64,000 nucleotides of DNA from Liolophura sinensis (taxonomy: Eukaryota > Mollusca > Polyplacophora > Chitonida > Chitonidae), in NCBI RefSeq assembly GCF_032854445.1, contig NC_088295.1, positions 70,103,249 to 70,167,248 of the forward strand, written 5' to 3'. Each line of letters starts with the position of its first letter. Position 1 is the stretch's first letter. The notes below the pieces were generated by a model. The model was not told the origin of the DNA. It was given only the letters and a program-made list of their open reading frames with translations, and ran no database searches. Both the position numbers and the translations under genes were made by a program. Below are positions 1 through 13,789 of the stretch, piece after piece.

Positions 1-370
1 CTGTAATTAACCTATTAAACTAAGGAACACAGCAGGACGGATAAATTGTGAATTTCAAACTAAAGTGACTGCCAACACAGTAGTCATTTGTGTTAATATT
101 TATTTACATGACATTAGTTCATAAAGCCATCATAGGTGACACCATGCTCCTGTCATATAACCACTTGTAATATTTCTGGTAGGTTAATAAAATTACAAAG
201 TTTTGTGAAAGTGCCAGGGCAGAGATGGGACAGGATAAATCAGCTGCTCAGAAGCAGATCTATGTGGGTCAGGCGGTCAATCGGCAAGTGAGGATCTGCT
301 CTACTTCTGACCTTATGTCCACATGCAACCCTTGTGGCCAGGAAGTGGTAGAAAGATAGTATGCAGAAAC

Positions 371-595
371 CACCACAACTGTGGTCTGTACTACCTGTAT
401 AACAGTACTTACAACAACCACAACTGTTGTCTGTACTACCTGTACACCCGTACCTACAAAAGCCACAACTGTAGTCTGTACTACCTGTACACCCGTACTT
501 ACAAAAGCCACAACTGTAGTCTGTACTACCTGTATACCAGTTCTTACAACAGCCACAACTGTAGCCTATACTACCTGTATAGGACTTGTGAGAAA
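371..595. repeat. 45-bp minisatellite, five copies
   Basis: Five head-to-tail copies of a 45-bp unit (core ccacaactgtagtctgta, then ctacctgtacacccgta) with a few substitutions each. Because 45 is a multiple of three, several frames stay open on both strands and give 15-residue periodic peptides; these are by-products of the period rather than evidence of a gene. Confidence 0.85.
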
Positions 596-1632
596 ATGTC
601 ACCCAAAATGTAGGGGAATGTCATCACGTTAATACAAGATTAAGAATAACAAAAATGGTCATGAATATATACGAATACATGTCCACAAAAAATGCAAAAT
701 AAACAAGACAAACACTTACCACACAGAGATCATACATTTATACCTCAATGTAAGTAAATGTAAATTGTATCTAAACTATATTTAGTAGCAATTAAGCTTA
801 ATTAAGCTTAACTAAAAAGCAATTTTAAATTTTGTACAAGTATTTTATGTCAAATGTAAATTTCAAACGTGAGTCTTCATGAGAAATGTGCACGGTACCA
901 GAAAATAGGAAAGGACAGGTTAAAGTGACATGGTCGCCCAAAATTTGGATTTTTAGACAAATTCTGAGTACTCCACCGTTCAAACTGACCATCAATTACA
1001 AATTTTACGCGTGTAATCAGCTATGTTTATCTAATGCAAAATTTGGTTCAGAGTTTGATATAAGCACATGCACAGGTTTCCAAAACAAAACCTTCAACCA
1101 CTGGAGAATTAATTTATCACTGTTAAATTTAACTTATTAAATTTCCAGTAACATGCACAGAATGGCCATGACAATACATTTTAGTCATGATCGGTAATTT
1201 ATATTCTATTTTGACTTGCTTTTAATATAATTTAATATAAATATAAAAGCAAGGATGAGAAAATTCAGAGGGTTTTGACTTTAGAATTGATATAGAAAGC
1301 GTATTAGTAGCAAGGTACATGTAGCCCTTGGCGTTTCCCCATTTCCACAGCTACTTCATGTGTCTGCAATGTTTTATTCTTTTGCAGCGAAAAGAATTAT
1401 ATAAACAGTGACAATTAAGATGCTTGTAAAAGTCCTATTAATTTTCACACCAATATCAGAATTTGGCATTAAAATTGGGCAGATATATGTTATCTTTATC
1501 CACTTCTTGTCTGGAATGGTGTGAAAACAGCTTCACAACAGTTCAGGTGCTGGGCCTAGCTCATTTTTCATCAAGTGATTGAAGCACAAAGTTAGTCAGT
1601 AGATGGGATGAGCAACAAAAACAATTACTTAC

Positions 1633-4600
1633 CCAGACTTTCATCGGATAGGTCAGAAATAGAGGGCACCTTCCGCATGTTACTGACAGGCACACAACGG
1701 TCATTGCTTCCCTCCCCTCCACACACAGGCAAGATGCGGTTCAGACGGCTGATCTCCTTGCATAGCTCCAAGTCAGGATCAAACTACTCAGTGGTCAAAA
1801 GAAAACATACCATTAAGATCATTTAGTTTAGGTCATGGTACTATATTAACACACAAACTCAATCGGTCAGTCACTCAATTGGCCACTTTCTATCCTTTTG
1901 ATGCAAACGTGCAAAAGAACTTTATTTGAACCCACAGACCAAAAGAAGAGATAAACAACCTTCTGGAAAATATGGCGATATCAATTTCCAAACTCCACTT
2001 TGATTAATACCAACTGTGTGTACACAGTGAAAACAAAATACAAATCAAATGATGGTTTGGTGATTTTTTGGAGAAAAAGCCCTCTCCATAAAACACTTCT
2101 TGAGGTGCCCCAGATTCAGTTTACGCTTACTTCACTTTCATACATGACTGCATGTACGTATATAGCACACAAGTTGCACACCAAAACATAAGTACAGGTA
2201 TCACACTCAAACTTCAACAGGTTCAGTGAAAAACAGGGTCAGACATATTTTTAAAGGCTTATGGGTGTATATTATAATAAAGATAAATTCACTATGTTCA
2301 AGCATTGTGTTAAATAAAGTCAATGTTTCTTCAAGCAGTAAAGGATTTATAGACATTCTACAAGATGGTTTTCTTTCCAATCCTTCCAACAATGCCTTGC
2401 ACACTTATTGGTAGAAAGAACTAGAAATCGAGAGATGCTTAAACAAACTTTTCTCGTAGAATGGCCTGCACTGAACAGTCTATACTTGAAATTATTTGTA
2501 AGACAGAAAAGGGGCTGTACATGTATTACAGCATTATCAATTCCTGCAAATGTTTTAACCATGTGATTTTGACAATCATGCCAACCTTAAACACAACACA
2601 AAAGCAGATTACACACTGATGTGAGTATATGTTAACAACAGTATTAAGTAGGGTTAAAGCAGTGTTTTCAGCGGACACAGTACATCTACAGCACAACGTA
2701 TAAAAACAAGCAAAAAGCTGGGGCTGCTGTACCATGCAGTCTGCACAGAAAACATGTGATTGTGTAACAGCTGGGTGGGGTCCACTCACACACAAGTATA
2801 ACCCCCCAAACTCGAGACTTCTGCCCACTTGAGGGAGAGTGGGGGCCTAAGAAGAAGAGAAGCAGTACTTACATGTACATGGCGCATGTTAGGTACAGTC
2901 TCCCAGGTCAAACTGTATGACATTCACAGCGTATAATCATGTGATAATAAGACACAATGCACTGTATGCCACTGTTACATTTATCACGTCTCTCAAATTA
3001 CCCTTATGTACACAGAAACAAAGTTTAGTGCAGGAGGCAAGTTTTCCCCTCTTCTGTGTTTTCCCATGGACTGCAGCTGTAACCATTTCATTGTACGGCC
3101 CTGACACTTTACTGTTATTATTTATACACCAAATACACATGCATGATAGCCCTGAATCCGATATGACCCTATCAAACCTCTGTCCACAGATTCACCCTTA
3201 ATTACATGTGCATGAACTTCAGTAGATGCTAGATCAAACTTAAAAGGGTAAGAGTTATCTGCCAAATATTTTACCTGGAGTAACATATTACAAAGTAGCT
3301 ATATAACTACTTTGAGATCTTGAAGCTGTGAGAGGTATCCAGATCTGTGGTGTGAAAGATACGCTAGCGGAACCCCAGAGGTACTTGTACGCAACACTAT
3401 TAAAACTTGCTTTAATGACGTTTGTGTCCACATACATGTACGTTGTATACCAGTTTGGAACAAAGGCTGTGTAGAATGTTTGACCGGTGATGTTACTGCG
3501 CCCACATCACTTTCCTTATTACCCTTTGTCTCAGGGAAACGTTTGTCAAAGGTTTACCAAAGCTTTAAGTACAAACATGGAAGGAGGGGTGGGTCTAACC
3601 TTGTGCCAAAGAAAAACTAGGTGAGAGTTGTTGACATCCCCATCTTTAAGCAAACGCAGCACCAGCTTCTTTCTTTGAATTAGCGAAACTAGAACACGTT
3701 AGACATTTTGTCTGGCGGGACCCACCAAGGCCAAATTTCACACAATGCCAATACATATCAAGTCTCTCCGAAACTGGCACACAACATGGATAGGGTAGCC
3801 GGCCACATTATTGAATTTTCCTATTTTAGCCATAACTTTGTATTTGTCAAACATGGTTTTCTGCCGGGTTTGTGACAAAGTGGAGGCGGGCTTCTGTCCA
3901 GAGTAACACGTCTGGCGAGTGTTTTGTGGCAAGGGATCACAGCTGACAATGTCCAGCACAGCCTGGCCTACACCTGCACATCTCTGCCTAAACCTCAGCC
4001 AAACTAAATAAACAGTTTTGGAAAAGAAAATACAGTGAGACTGATCATTTGCAAATAACCGCAGAGCATTATCTTCTCAAAAACTTTGTCTTGTATTTCA
4101 ATATCATTTTATTTACTGATTTGTTTGTTTGCATTTTATTTTCTTACATATATTCTGAAGTCAAAACCCACTCCAAATGATCCACTTGTTTGAAATACAG
4201 GTAAGTCAAAATTAATTTATTTATTTGATTGGTATTTGTACACCATACTCCAGAATATTTCACTCATACGACGACAGCCAGCATTCTGGTGGGAGGAAAC
4301 CAGGTACAAATCGGGGGAAACCCACGACCATCTTCATGTTGCTGACAGACCCATATAAGTCAAAAAGATAGATATCAAACAGTACACATCGACTTTATCT
4401 TAAAGAAACTGATCATATTTACTGAGGAGGTTTCAACATGTGATGATATTAACCATAAAACTTCCTCTATCCAGTAATTTTCTGTACATGTAACCTGGTA
4501 ATCAGTTGGATATACGTTGTATGTTTTCTCCTCCTGATGCCATATCCTCTTCATTAACTGAATGCTACAAGATCTTATTTCTCGACTTGATGTGCTATAC

Positions 4601-7366
4601 ATGTATTGTTCAATACAATGAACAGCCATGTACCCTATTATTCAGGTGGACAACTCTAAGGCAAAGGTTCAAGTGAAGATAAATATTCTCATCAAAAAGC
4701 ACAACACCTGTTCAGAAACATCAAAAGCCTTACAGCGTATCCACCTTGTTGTTTTTTTTTTGTACTTAGCAATTAATTTAGCTGACAAAAAGCCAACTAT
4801 GAAATATTTTTAGAAAGTGTCTTATGTCTATAGCTCAGGTTAAAAACAAAACAAGGATTAAGCGCTGTAGTGAGGGAGGTCTGGCGTATGGGTATGGGAG
4901 GAGGGCAGGGCTTCAAGCTTCTGTACACAGGAGTTAAGCTTTTGGCAGACATCCTACGGGGCCACTGGATTGCCTCCACCTCTGTATAGACTGATATACT
5001 CAGGTATTTTTGCAATGATACCAACTATCACTACTTCAAAATCAGAAATCAGACAGTAACATATATTTAGTAGTTTATCACACTAGACAGGAAAATTCAA
5101 ATGTGCCGATAGCATCTGTGTGTTATGCGACATTGTGCATGCTATTTTTGTTTCCATTATGTCTTTTCCTAGCTTCTGTTAAAGCTGTTCTCTATGTGAC
5201 TTTTTACTTAACAAGGTAACAAAGAACATGTTGCATTCTTTCACAATGTTTCCTGTGCACTATGCTCTTAGGCCGAACTAAATCATGAGCAATTCTGAAA
5301 CATTACAGGGTTGCCATTTGGTTTTGATAATGAAAATCAGGTCTTGTTCCTTCACATTAAACAATTATGTTTGATGTTTGACAGATTTGAGAACATTTTG
5401 GCCAAGATATGCTGACTCATTAGGTAAGTCAAGATATTCACTACTAGTTGACAGTCTATGTGATATTGAAATACTCGACTGGCCAGTCACTAAGAACTAG
5501 GTTTAATTTCAAACATGTATTTGTAATGAGGAAGGGGAAAAAAAATTGTTTTTGATTTGCCTTCACTCTACACAATACCATCACTAAACTAGATTCATAC
5601 ACGTGTAAGAACACTGGAAAATTACTCACACCCTGAGTTAAAAAAAAACAATTTAGTGCCTACAAACTACACATTCACACGATGTTTTATAAGCAATCAC
5701 TGTAATTTCTCTATTAGAATGATCTAGACGATAACAAAGCATAAAACTTGGACTGAAAATGAGTTATTGTAGTAAACAATGTTTTGTTTCCGTCAAACAG
5801 CTCTATGATGTCCTGAGAACAGTGGGTATGAATGGGACATGAGGCCCACCATACAAACATACAACTTTGGCTATATAGGAGTTTAAATCCAGCTTAAAAC
5901 TATAACCAGCATAATTATAACAGCTCAGTCACTAATCACTTCATTGATAAAAGTTATACTGGTTGATATTATAAGGGCCAATTCAATTATCTAATCACTG
6001 CCATTGACCCTTGCATTTAACGTAGTCAATAACATTTTGTACTCAACAAAGAATATACAGGTGCATTACATCACAAGTGGTTGATTTCAAATGCCTGAAA
6101 TCTGTACTGAAGTGAACAGTTCTGCAGGGTGAAGAGATTACTCTACAGTGTTGCCATATCAACACATGTTTTATCTCATGCAAGAACACATATATATAAA
6201 AGTATTAAACAGCTTAATGTAGTGAAAAATAAATGCATGGAGCTAGGTAGGAAGTTTAAACCCTGCCAAATCAACTGATAGTTCCCCCAGTTTAAAACCT
6301 TGAAAAATACACCTTTTACAGCCATGGAATGATCTGCAAATGTGAGTGCATAATTAACACATGGCACTGCTGCCTTTAATTACATCATGTTCTCTTAGAT
6401 GTTCTTCCTTAAAGTATTCATTCGACTAAACCAGAAGATACCTGAACATTTCAATTAAGATGGTACTTTCTCAAAATTGAATGTTTAATGTTTCTAATTA
6501 CAATCTTGTGGGCTCAGTACAAGTAATTAGACTGCAATCTTTGCTCAGGCTGATGTGTAAATCTGTTTAAAGTTGTACATTATGCAACAGGTGTGATTAA
6601 GGGAGCTATTACTGACAGTTTCATTCTTGCGTATCTCCACCCTGGCACTTCCCAGCCACACTAAACCCCACCCCAGCCACATCTGTACTTATCTCCTGTC
6701 CAAATCTAGCCTTTGAGGGTGTGCTTATGGAGTTCATGAATGGAGATGGCCTGTGTTGTGAGGGATGCCTTGTAGGAGAGTATGTGGCTGGTGTGTGAGG
6801 TGTAATGAATTCCAGTACACTGTACAGCTGGCCCAGTTAACCTACAGGTACCAGAGGTCACGAGGCTCTAGAGGGGTGGACAGATGCAATCATTTAGATG
6901 AACAGTATGTGAAATGTTGTCATTCTACAACTTCATCCTACACCAGTTTATGACAGAAGTAAATGTTAAGTGTCCGGCCATAACTGGGAAGGTCTTGCAG
7001 CAACCTGCGGATGGTTATGGGTTTCCCCGGGCTCTATTCGGTTTCCTCCCACCATAACACTGGCAGCCGTCATATAAGTGAAATATTCTCGAGTGCAGCG
7101 TAGAGCACCAATCAAATAAATAAATGTTAAGTGTTAATGTTAATTAACTACATGCAACTAATTTTGTGTTAAAACTGTCATTCAACAAGCAGAATGTCAG
7201 GAGTTATCTTTCTTAAACAACACTTTCTACGCGAAAAGTGGAACAGAACTCTCACCTTCTGCAGCTTTAAAGGGTGGGGGATGTAACCCTTTCGCATTGG
7301 CTCATTGGCTGGGAAGAACTCGATGTTTTCCATGCTATAATCCACAGGCGGGTATTCAAGATCCAT
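1633..7366 (-). CDS. Unidentified multi-exon gene, partial model
   Basis: I do not recognise this gene. The clearest part is a start exon: an acceptor at 7370, ATG at 7366, and 37 codons (starting MDLEYPPVDYSMENIEFF) to a GTGAG donor after 7256, phase 0. A second good exon, 1783-1633, has a polypyrimidine acceptor and a GTAAGT donor and encodes 50 residues including ELCKEISRLNRIL and VPSISDLSDESL; it starts in phase 0. Exon 3688-3600 (SLIQRKKLVLRLLKDGDVNN...FLWHK) ends in phase 0 and joins it correctly. A proline-rich piece from 4981 leftwards (RSLKPCPPPIPIRQTSL) has a good acceptor but no clean donor, and at least one exon between it and 7256 is missing from the model because phases do not match. 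The 3' end is unresolved: possible last-exon peptides lie at 243-340 with an AATAAA (minus) at 97-102. No family motif or membrane segment is evident; it looks cytosolic and partly disordered. Confidence 0.5.
4214..4352 (-). mobile_element. SINE fragment (core and tail)
   Basis: Reads, on the minus strand, as the common SINE of this window: a gggtttccccc stretch, ggtttcctcccaccagaatg, an imperfect gtcgtatgagtgaaatattctgg core and a tail ending in caaataaataaat. The tRNA-like head is missing. Confidence 0.75.
6972..7125 (+). mobile_element. SINE fragment (body, core and tail)
   Basis: Same family as the 26,051 copy: starts in gtccggccataactgggaag, continues through ggtttcctcccaccataaca and ends caccaatcaaataaataaat. 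The tRNA-like head is absent. It lies just left of the start-codon exon of the unnamed gene, inside its intron. Confidence 0.8.
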
Positions 7367-8083
7367 TGTCTGACAATAACACAAGGTACATTCTTTCAGA
7401 AATATACTTTTACTCATGAAAACAGACGTCAACATAATTATTAGAAGTACATTATCATAAAAGCATAACAGTGGACATACATCTTACAATGAGTGTCCAG
7501 CTAAAAGTTTGCATATTATTCAACTTATCAACAAGGAACTTTCTCAATATGAATCCAATATTACAGTTTTTGAAGCTAACAGAAATTGAATACGAAATAA
7601 TTCTGTCCCAAATTTATACAAAAAGTGACTCAGTACAGTCAGTAGGCCGAGACTGTACATCAGACTTCGCATGATTGTCCACCTCTGTTAATTATGTTTA
7701 TTGCCTTGGAAAAACAACCTTAACTGTTCAGTCGTAGAAATATGTTTACAAACTGTAACACTTGCACACGCACATGTATGGGCAAATATTAATGAAGATG
7801 GCAAAGCACACTATACTACTGCGCGTCATGCGTATCACCTGACATCGTGTTTTAGCGTGGTGCAACCACAAAACTACAACATATCAATCAAGTTTCGTTT
7901 TGATTTGTATTTGTAACTAACAGTTACCAATTTTGCTGTTCAGCACGCAATGCTTACACACGAAACAAAACAGGTCGAGAACCTCCTGTGGCGGAGGGGA
8001 GGGGGACTGGGGTGGGGAGGCGGCCCTCCTCCCTTCTACACGTAGTTCTACCCCATGGATGCCGGACTTTTGCATTTACTTAC

Positions 8084-8360
8084 GGTTTCAACCTTCTCTC
8101 TTTTCAAGTCCCTCGACTTCCTTCCTCGTCAAATCACCAACACGATATATTTCGACCGTGAACTTGTCGTTCAGTCGCTCAAACGGTAGGTTGTGGATCT
8201 ATTGTCATGAAGGCTCGATAACTTCAACTGCCTCTAGCACACGCTTCAAACCATCCACTCGCTTCTTCAATCCGTCTTCCCTCAACAGGCTGGAGTCCAC
8301 AACGACAAACTTTTTCTGTTCAACAAGTGCCGTTCATAGAATGTTGCATCCTGGGTGATC
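8084..8360 (-). other. Probable non-coding first exon of the left-hand gene
   Basis: This GC-richer block ends, on the minus strand, in a good GTAAGT donor just after 8084, upstream of the acceptor at 7370 that leads into the start-codon exon. All minus frames here are broken by stops, so I read it as 5' UTR. The right-hand border is a guess placed below the CCAAT boxes. Confidence 0.35.
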
Positions 8361-8389
8361 ACCTATTGAATATTCATCAAGGTCTTTCT

Positions 8390-8450
8390 CTGATGTGATT
8401 GGCCAGCGGTGAGCACAGCTTTCAAAGAACGGCCTTCCATTGGCTATTGT
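8390..8450 (-). promoter_or_regulatory. Two CCAAT boxes in a promoter-like block
   Basis: ATTGG occurs at 8398-8402 and 8439-8443, which reads CCAAT on the minus strand, about 40 bp apart and just upstream of the proposed first exon. Paired CCAAT boxes near a GC-rich first exon are typical of NF-Y-driven TATA-less promoters. The assignment is positional inference. Confidence 0.35.
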
Positions 8451-11287
8451 GCCATGGTTTCTGTGTCACGGGCCACATATCTGCTTGACCTCCTTTAAAA
8501 GTCCCGCGTCTCGTGCACCATATAGTGTGTAATTTTAGGGTTGAATTCCAGTTTGTCTGATCATATTCTTTCTTTCAAATGACAGAGTTGTTATTACAGT
8601 TCAATGGCGCAGGTTTATTTGTCGAGTGAAACTGAATCTTATTTACCACTGTATGTACTCCTTTCCACTGATAAGCCATGTGTTCATAGACCAGTTTTAT
8701 GAATGGGGAAGGCGAACAAAGAGTTTGTCACTTGACCTACTTTACGTAAAGCGTCTGGGTGCGTGTTACTGTCGTTTCGGAGATAGCCATACGCATTACC
8801 CTCGTCCCAGGAGCACCTGACTACCAACGAAATCTGGTCGGTGGACCCATCGTTCATAATACATGTACACAAGAGCTAAACAAACACACACAAAATCACC
8901 AGAAAAGTGTTTTCTTGGTATACAAAAATTAAGGCACGAGAAACTTCATCCTGAGACGATACATGTCTGCTAACTTGTGACATGTACACATCAATACATA
9001 TGGCGGTATTGTCATCAACTCATAACAGTGTCAACAACTGTAGGTATATGCACCCCGAGATTAGATTGCACTTATTATGAAAAATATATTACAAGCTGAT
9101 GTAGAACTCCATAGGCCTAGTACACCTAGAAGGTTAGCTTTGATTTGACAAAGATGCTTAAATATCGAAGGCATTGGCCTAAAACGGCAATATTATTTAT
9201 TCCAATGTTTATTACTGTCTCAACTCTTCAAATTAGTATGTCTGTACATAGCATAATAAAAAGATTTCAAAAATCCTTGTGACTCTTACATGAGTGAACA
9301 TTTGATGAATGTGCATAGGTAGACGGGAAGCGGGGTGGGTGGGTGGTGGTAAAAACAAGATTCACCTTCCTTGAGTTCTATGCGTGAGTGTCGACCGTTA
9401 CCTAATTATTTACATTTTTAAAGCCGGTGAAACTAAGCCTATTGTGACATGCCGGATATAACTGACACTCTGGAATCAAATTAGACACTTTTCTTGATTG
9501 AGTGTTTATCAGTTAAAACATCACAAAGAAAAGAAGAGTATTGCTCCCTTTGGCAAATTTCCTAACCAATAGGTATTTTTCGTATTTAAATAGCCATATC
9601 TGCATGTGGTTGATGTATTCATATTGTTTTTACACATTTGATTGTGGCCATGAAATATAGCGATTGGATCAACGTAATTTGGAAAAGCATATACATACGA
9701 CACAAATATAATATATCGTCCTACAGGCCTACCTTTGTAAACTATGGGTGTGTAGTCTATATATATGTAAACTGACATACCACATGCATGCATGGAAATT
9801 AAAAGTCATATATTTCGCTTTTCAATACATTTTTTTGTGAATTGAAGATGAAAAATAAAACTTTTCAAACATATACTGACTGAAACATCAATTATGATAC
9901 TTCTCAGTATATTCAATAATATATAACAGCACAATCTGTATATAAACAATTTGTATACTTAACCTATATGGTCGTGATCTAAGGGTGACTCACAGTAAGG
10001 GAGAAATAAAAGTAAACTAAAGAAAACTATATAAAAAGAGAGTTAAAACGACGAAATATAGGACTGAAATATATAATACATTGATTAATTGATTCATTAA
10101 CGGTATTACCACAGATTCACTTTATATGGGAATATATTTTACGTATATATATATGCTTTTGGGCATGTGTAGAAAATACATTCCCGTTCACGTAAAATAT
10201 TCAAGCAGCAGGACACAGAAGCTGTTGTAAACAAAGTCACCGATATTTTCAGAAATAGCTACAAATTAGCCCATGTGTGCATGCAGGTGCGTGAGAGAAA
10301 TGTATATACCCGAAAATATACGAACTTATCACGTATAAACAGCATCATCTAAGACACAGAGCACATATAGCTATGTATGTAGTTATATATACAGGTCTTA
10401 ATATATGTATAAATGCAATTATAACACTTCAGTGACAGACTTTCTATTTTATATGAGCTACTTTCACACCTTATCTTTTATTTAACCCCAATTGCGATGT
10501 AGAATTTTCATGCCGAGTTCTGGCATGTATATGTATAGGTGAAAATGCACGTTGCGTAAAACACTTCACCCAGTCAAACACTAAACTATACATATGTATG
10601 CAGGTCTATAATAAAAGGTTTTTACAATTTTTATTATCACAACTTTGCATGTATGAAAGATGTTCTAAACAAAGGAGTATATTACCGCTACTCAAGGATT
10701 TTTCACTGATGTAATTATGGTCAGACTACCTTTGACTGTACTGGTTGTTGGCAAAATCATATACCCACATGTGACGTGTAGTAAGACTCTGCAAATGACC
10801 ATATAGTTGTGGAGTAGGGTAACTCTCACCGAGCAGCACATTTGCGAGAGTTACGGAGAGAAACCGTCGCAGATGTGTCGGACTGACAGTAAGGAACACC
10901 AGTTACCGATGTTTACACTCGCATTGAATCTTCACTAGTACAAATTGACCTTAACTGCGTGGTCTCTGTAATTAACTGATCTGTCGTGAGACTCGCCGAA
11001 CCAAAAGGGTACATGGCGATCACGCCTGTTTATGAAAAATATAATCAGATTTTCCTAGCCTATGCGACATCAGTTAGTGAATTATTGAGATGGCTGCCAC
11101 AGCATAGTGTATAGATCCTGAAATTGCCCTTTTTAACTCTTAGTTTGTGTCCAGTCTTGCGATGGACTATTTTCAGTATGTGTTAGTAAGTTAATGTGTA
11201 AGAACATGCGATTAACATTGATTTATTGAAGCTTTAGTGTGCGTGTGAACAGCAGTAAATGTTCCTCATCGCCAATGCTAGTTTCTT
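8451..11287. other. Gene-free AT-rich intergenic DNA
   Basis: Only short random ORFs occur and no exon with paired splice sites and plausible protein content was found. The DNA is AT-rich with short tat/ata runs (for example near 10,140 and 10,390). I see no recognisable element. Confidence 0.5.
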
Positions 11288-11450
11288 CTCCGGCCGTACG
11301 TGGGAAGGTCTGGCATCAGCCTGCGGATGGTCGTGGGTTTCCCGCGGGCTCTGCCCAGTTTCTTCCCGCCATAATGCTGGCTGCCGTCGAATAAGTGAAA
11401 TATTCTGGAGTACGGTGTTAAACACCAAATAAATAAATAAATAAATAAAT
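11288..11450 (+). mobile_element. SINE fragment (body, core and (AAAT)n tail)
   Basis: Well preserved body and core: ccggccgtacgtgggaag, ggctctgcccagtttcttcc, gccataatgctggctgccgt, ending aacaccaaat(aaat)n. The tRNA-like head is missing, as expected from 5' truncation during reverse transcription. Confidence 0.85.
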
Positions 11451-12070
11451 CTTTATTGCCAAACCGCGGCACATTTGGGGCTGTTTCTCTCCGTAACCTT
11501 CGCAACTATACGTTACTCGACGAGTTACCCCACTCCACAAGTAACGGTATATATATACCGACTGCTTATGCTAATCATTGATGCACAAGCAGTGTGAGTG
11601 GAAGGAGTTACGCATGTGTGTATCCATGTATAGTCGTGTTCCATCTGGGTATATCATGTAATATCACTAAATCGGTGACACTTGCATAGGTTCAGTCCCG
11701 ATCTACATCTAATATAAGAGGTTTTTATACTGGTAGTGTTACTAAACTTGCTCGGTGGCTTGGCACTCTGTACAGATAAAAGTATAGACGTATATGCTGT
11801 ATGTCGGCCTGTAAAGTGCATGGTGGAATATACTTCACCGTTTGGATGTCCACAAAGAGACAACGTTTAAATCCGATTTTAGGTATTTCTATAGGAACTA
11901 TCGAGATAATTAAGATGCAAATATTTTGCATATAATATGCTTGGTTGTCCACTTAAATTGTTCATATTGTGTATACCTATACGTTCTTTTTACACGTTAC
12001 ACGTGTATGCATTTAAATGGGAAAACATTGGATAACAATCTATGTGTATAAGCATTTTTACAAAATAATA

Positions 12071-12250
12071 ATTATTCCCTCCGAAAGGGAGGTAATGCCT
12101 TTGTCGGAGATTATTGTTTTATTTGTCTGCAGGTCTGTCTGTCTGTCAGTCAGTTAGTCAGCAGCTTTACGGGAAAGGTTTTTCAGAGATTTGGATAAAA
12201 CTTTATGCACTGGTTGGTCTTGGGCTAGCATTCAATTTCAATTTAAATTT
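12071..12250. mobile_element. Repeat element end with ccctccgaaagggagg hairpin
   Basis: A compact hairpin (ccctccgaaagggagg, 12,077-12,092) is followed by tgtctgtctgtctgtcagtc and a 'tacgggaaaggtttttcagagatttgg' type segment split over 12,160-12,200. This layout resembles dispersed mollusc repeats I know only by appearance; I cannot name the family, and no transposase coding is visible. Confidence 0.4.
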
Positions 12251-13789
12251 TCTATATTCCTTAATCAAATCAAATTTTCTATATTTAACAAGTATGGCCT
12301 CGACTTTGCCTCACAGTAAATATCAGACTTGTTACCTGTACAGTTTGAAAATGATTTAAAAGTTTGAAAAAGGTATAATGCGACCAGCTTTTTCAAAAAA
12401 CCTGATATGGTAAGGCGGGGTATTAATCGGGCCCAGAACAAGAAACTGTGAACGTCGAGTAGCGAAACTTACTATAGCTGTGAGTGACGGCTACTGACAC
12501 ATTCAAAAGGCTACTTATTTTTTCAGTTCTGTTTTACTCATCTTTTCCTGTTATATGGCAAGCATGCGGCTTATAAAGCCCCAAACATGCACTGAAGCCA
12601 TGTATAGGTCATAAAAATTGAAAAATTGCTCCGGTCACACTGAAATATCGTTTGCATTAGACACCGTAGAGTCATGGAAATCCCTGCACTACAAATGTAA
12701 CTTTAAGAAAAATTCTCGAGCATGCCGTTATGCACCAGTCAATTAAATAGATACGTAACAAATGTAACTTTCAGTCTTATACTTCCTCTACGCATAACAT
12801 GTTAATGTTAACGATAGCTAGTAGATCACGTGTGATCTCACCCAGGATTCACGTAGGATGTCGCTATAGTTGCCAAATGTTACGTAGTACCATAGCTGAT
12901 CCACTCTAATTCATGATAACATTTAATGTAGACGGCCTTTATCTTTACACACGCAAAATTATGTTTCCAAAGAAAAAGAAAGTTCCACAAAGATTCGAAC
13001 TTTTCACCGATATGCAACCTTTTCTTCGTAACGATTTCGTTAGTTCACTGTACTGTGGAGGATGCCTGATGGGCGATTGCAGAAATACAGATTTTAAACT
13101 TACTAAAATATAACAAAACTCATCACATTATAAATTTTATGTTTCACACATGAAGACAAACGTTAACCAAAACGAAACTTTGACAACACGTAGAAATACA
13201 CACAGTAAGGTTTCAGTAAAGATATTTCTCTGGCTAACGTTGATCTTCATGCTGTAAACTAAAAACACAATGCCTCATTTGCACGAAAAATTGTTTTTGA
13301 TCGAGCATGCATTTTTGGAGGGTTATTACTCAGCAATCATTTCTTTTTGGCATTATAAATTTTATGAGTGCTTCGACCAAGTTTTATACTTCTGATTGCG
13401 AAATATTCAGAATTGTGCTGGGATTTTGAAATTTGCACTTTCTTATCTTACCTCTCAGGGGACTGATTCTCCACTTTATCGCACCAGGTCCTTTTAGGAA
13501 CTTTATTATCGATTTTGAACCGTAACACGTGCAGTCGATCGAGGTTGATATTTTGTGAAATGTAATTATTTGGGACATTGTAAAATAATGCCAAAGTTTG
13601 GTTGGATTTGTCCTGATCAATTTTTCTCCAAAATCCTGCAGAAATAGCCTCTTTAAAACTTGGTGGTGATTTAGAAAAGAATCTGAATCCAGGGAATTTT
13701 ATAAACAAGTCTTCAATTTTAATATATACAGATTAAGGGAATACTGTGTATATTGTCTATTTGTTCTTAGGTTGTGAAAATCATTATCG
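12251..13789. other. Gene-free intergenic DNA
   Basis: No supported exon. ORFs at 12,913-13,113 (+) and 13,384-13,708 (-) are short, lack splice context and resemble nothing I know. Confidence 0.45.

Noticed and set aside
2526-2828. Cys-rich 100-codon minus ORF
   Set aside because: No splice sites fit the neighbouring exons' phases and no domain pattern (Cys spacing is irregular); treated as chance.
7933-8358. 141-codon plus ORF
   Set aside because: GC-rich promoter/first-exon block; Ser/Thr/Arg-rich low-complexity translation, no splice context on the plus strand.
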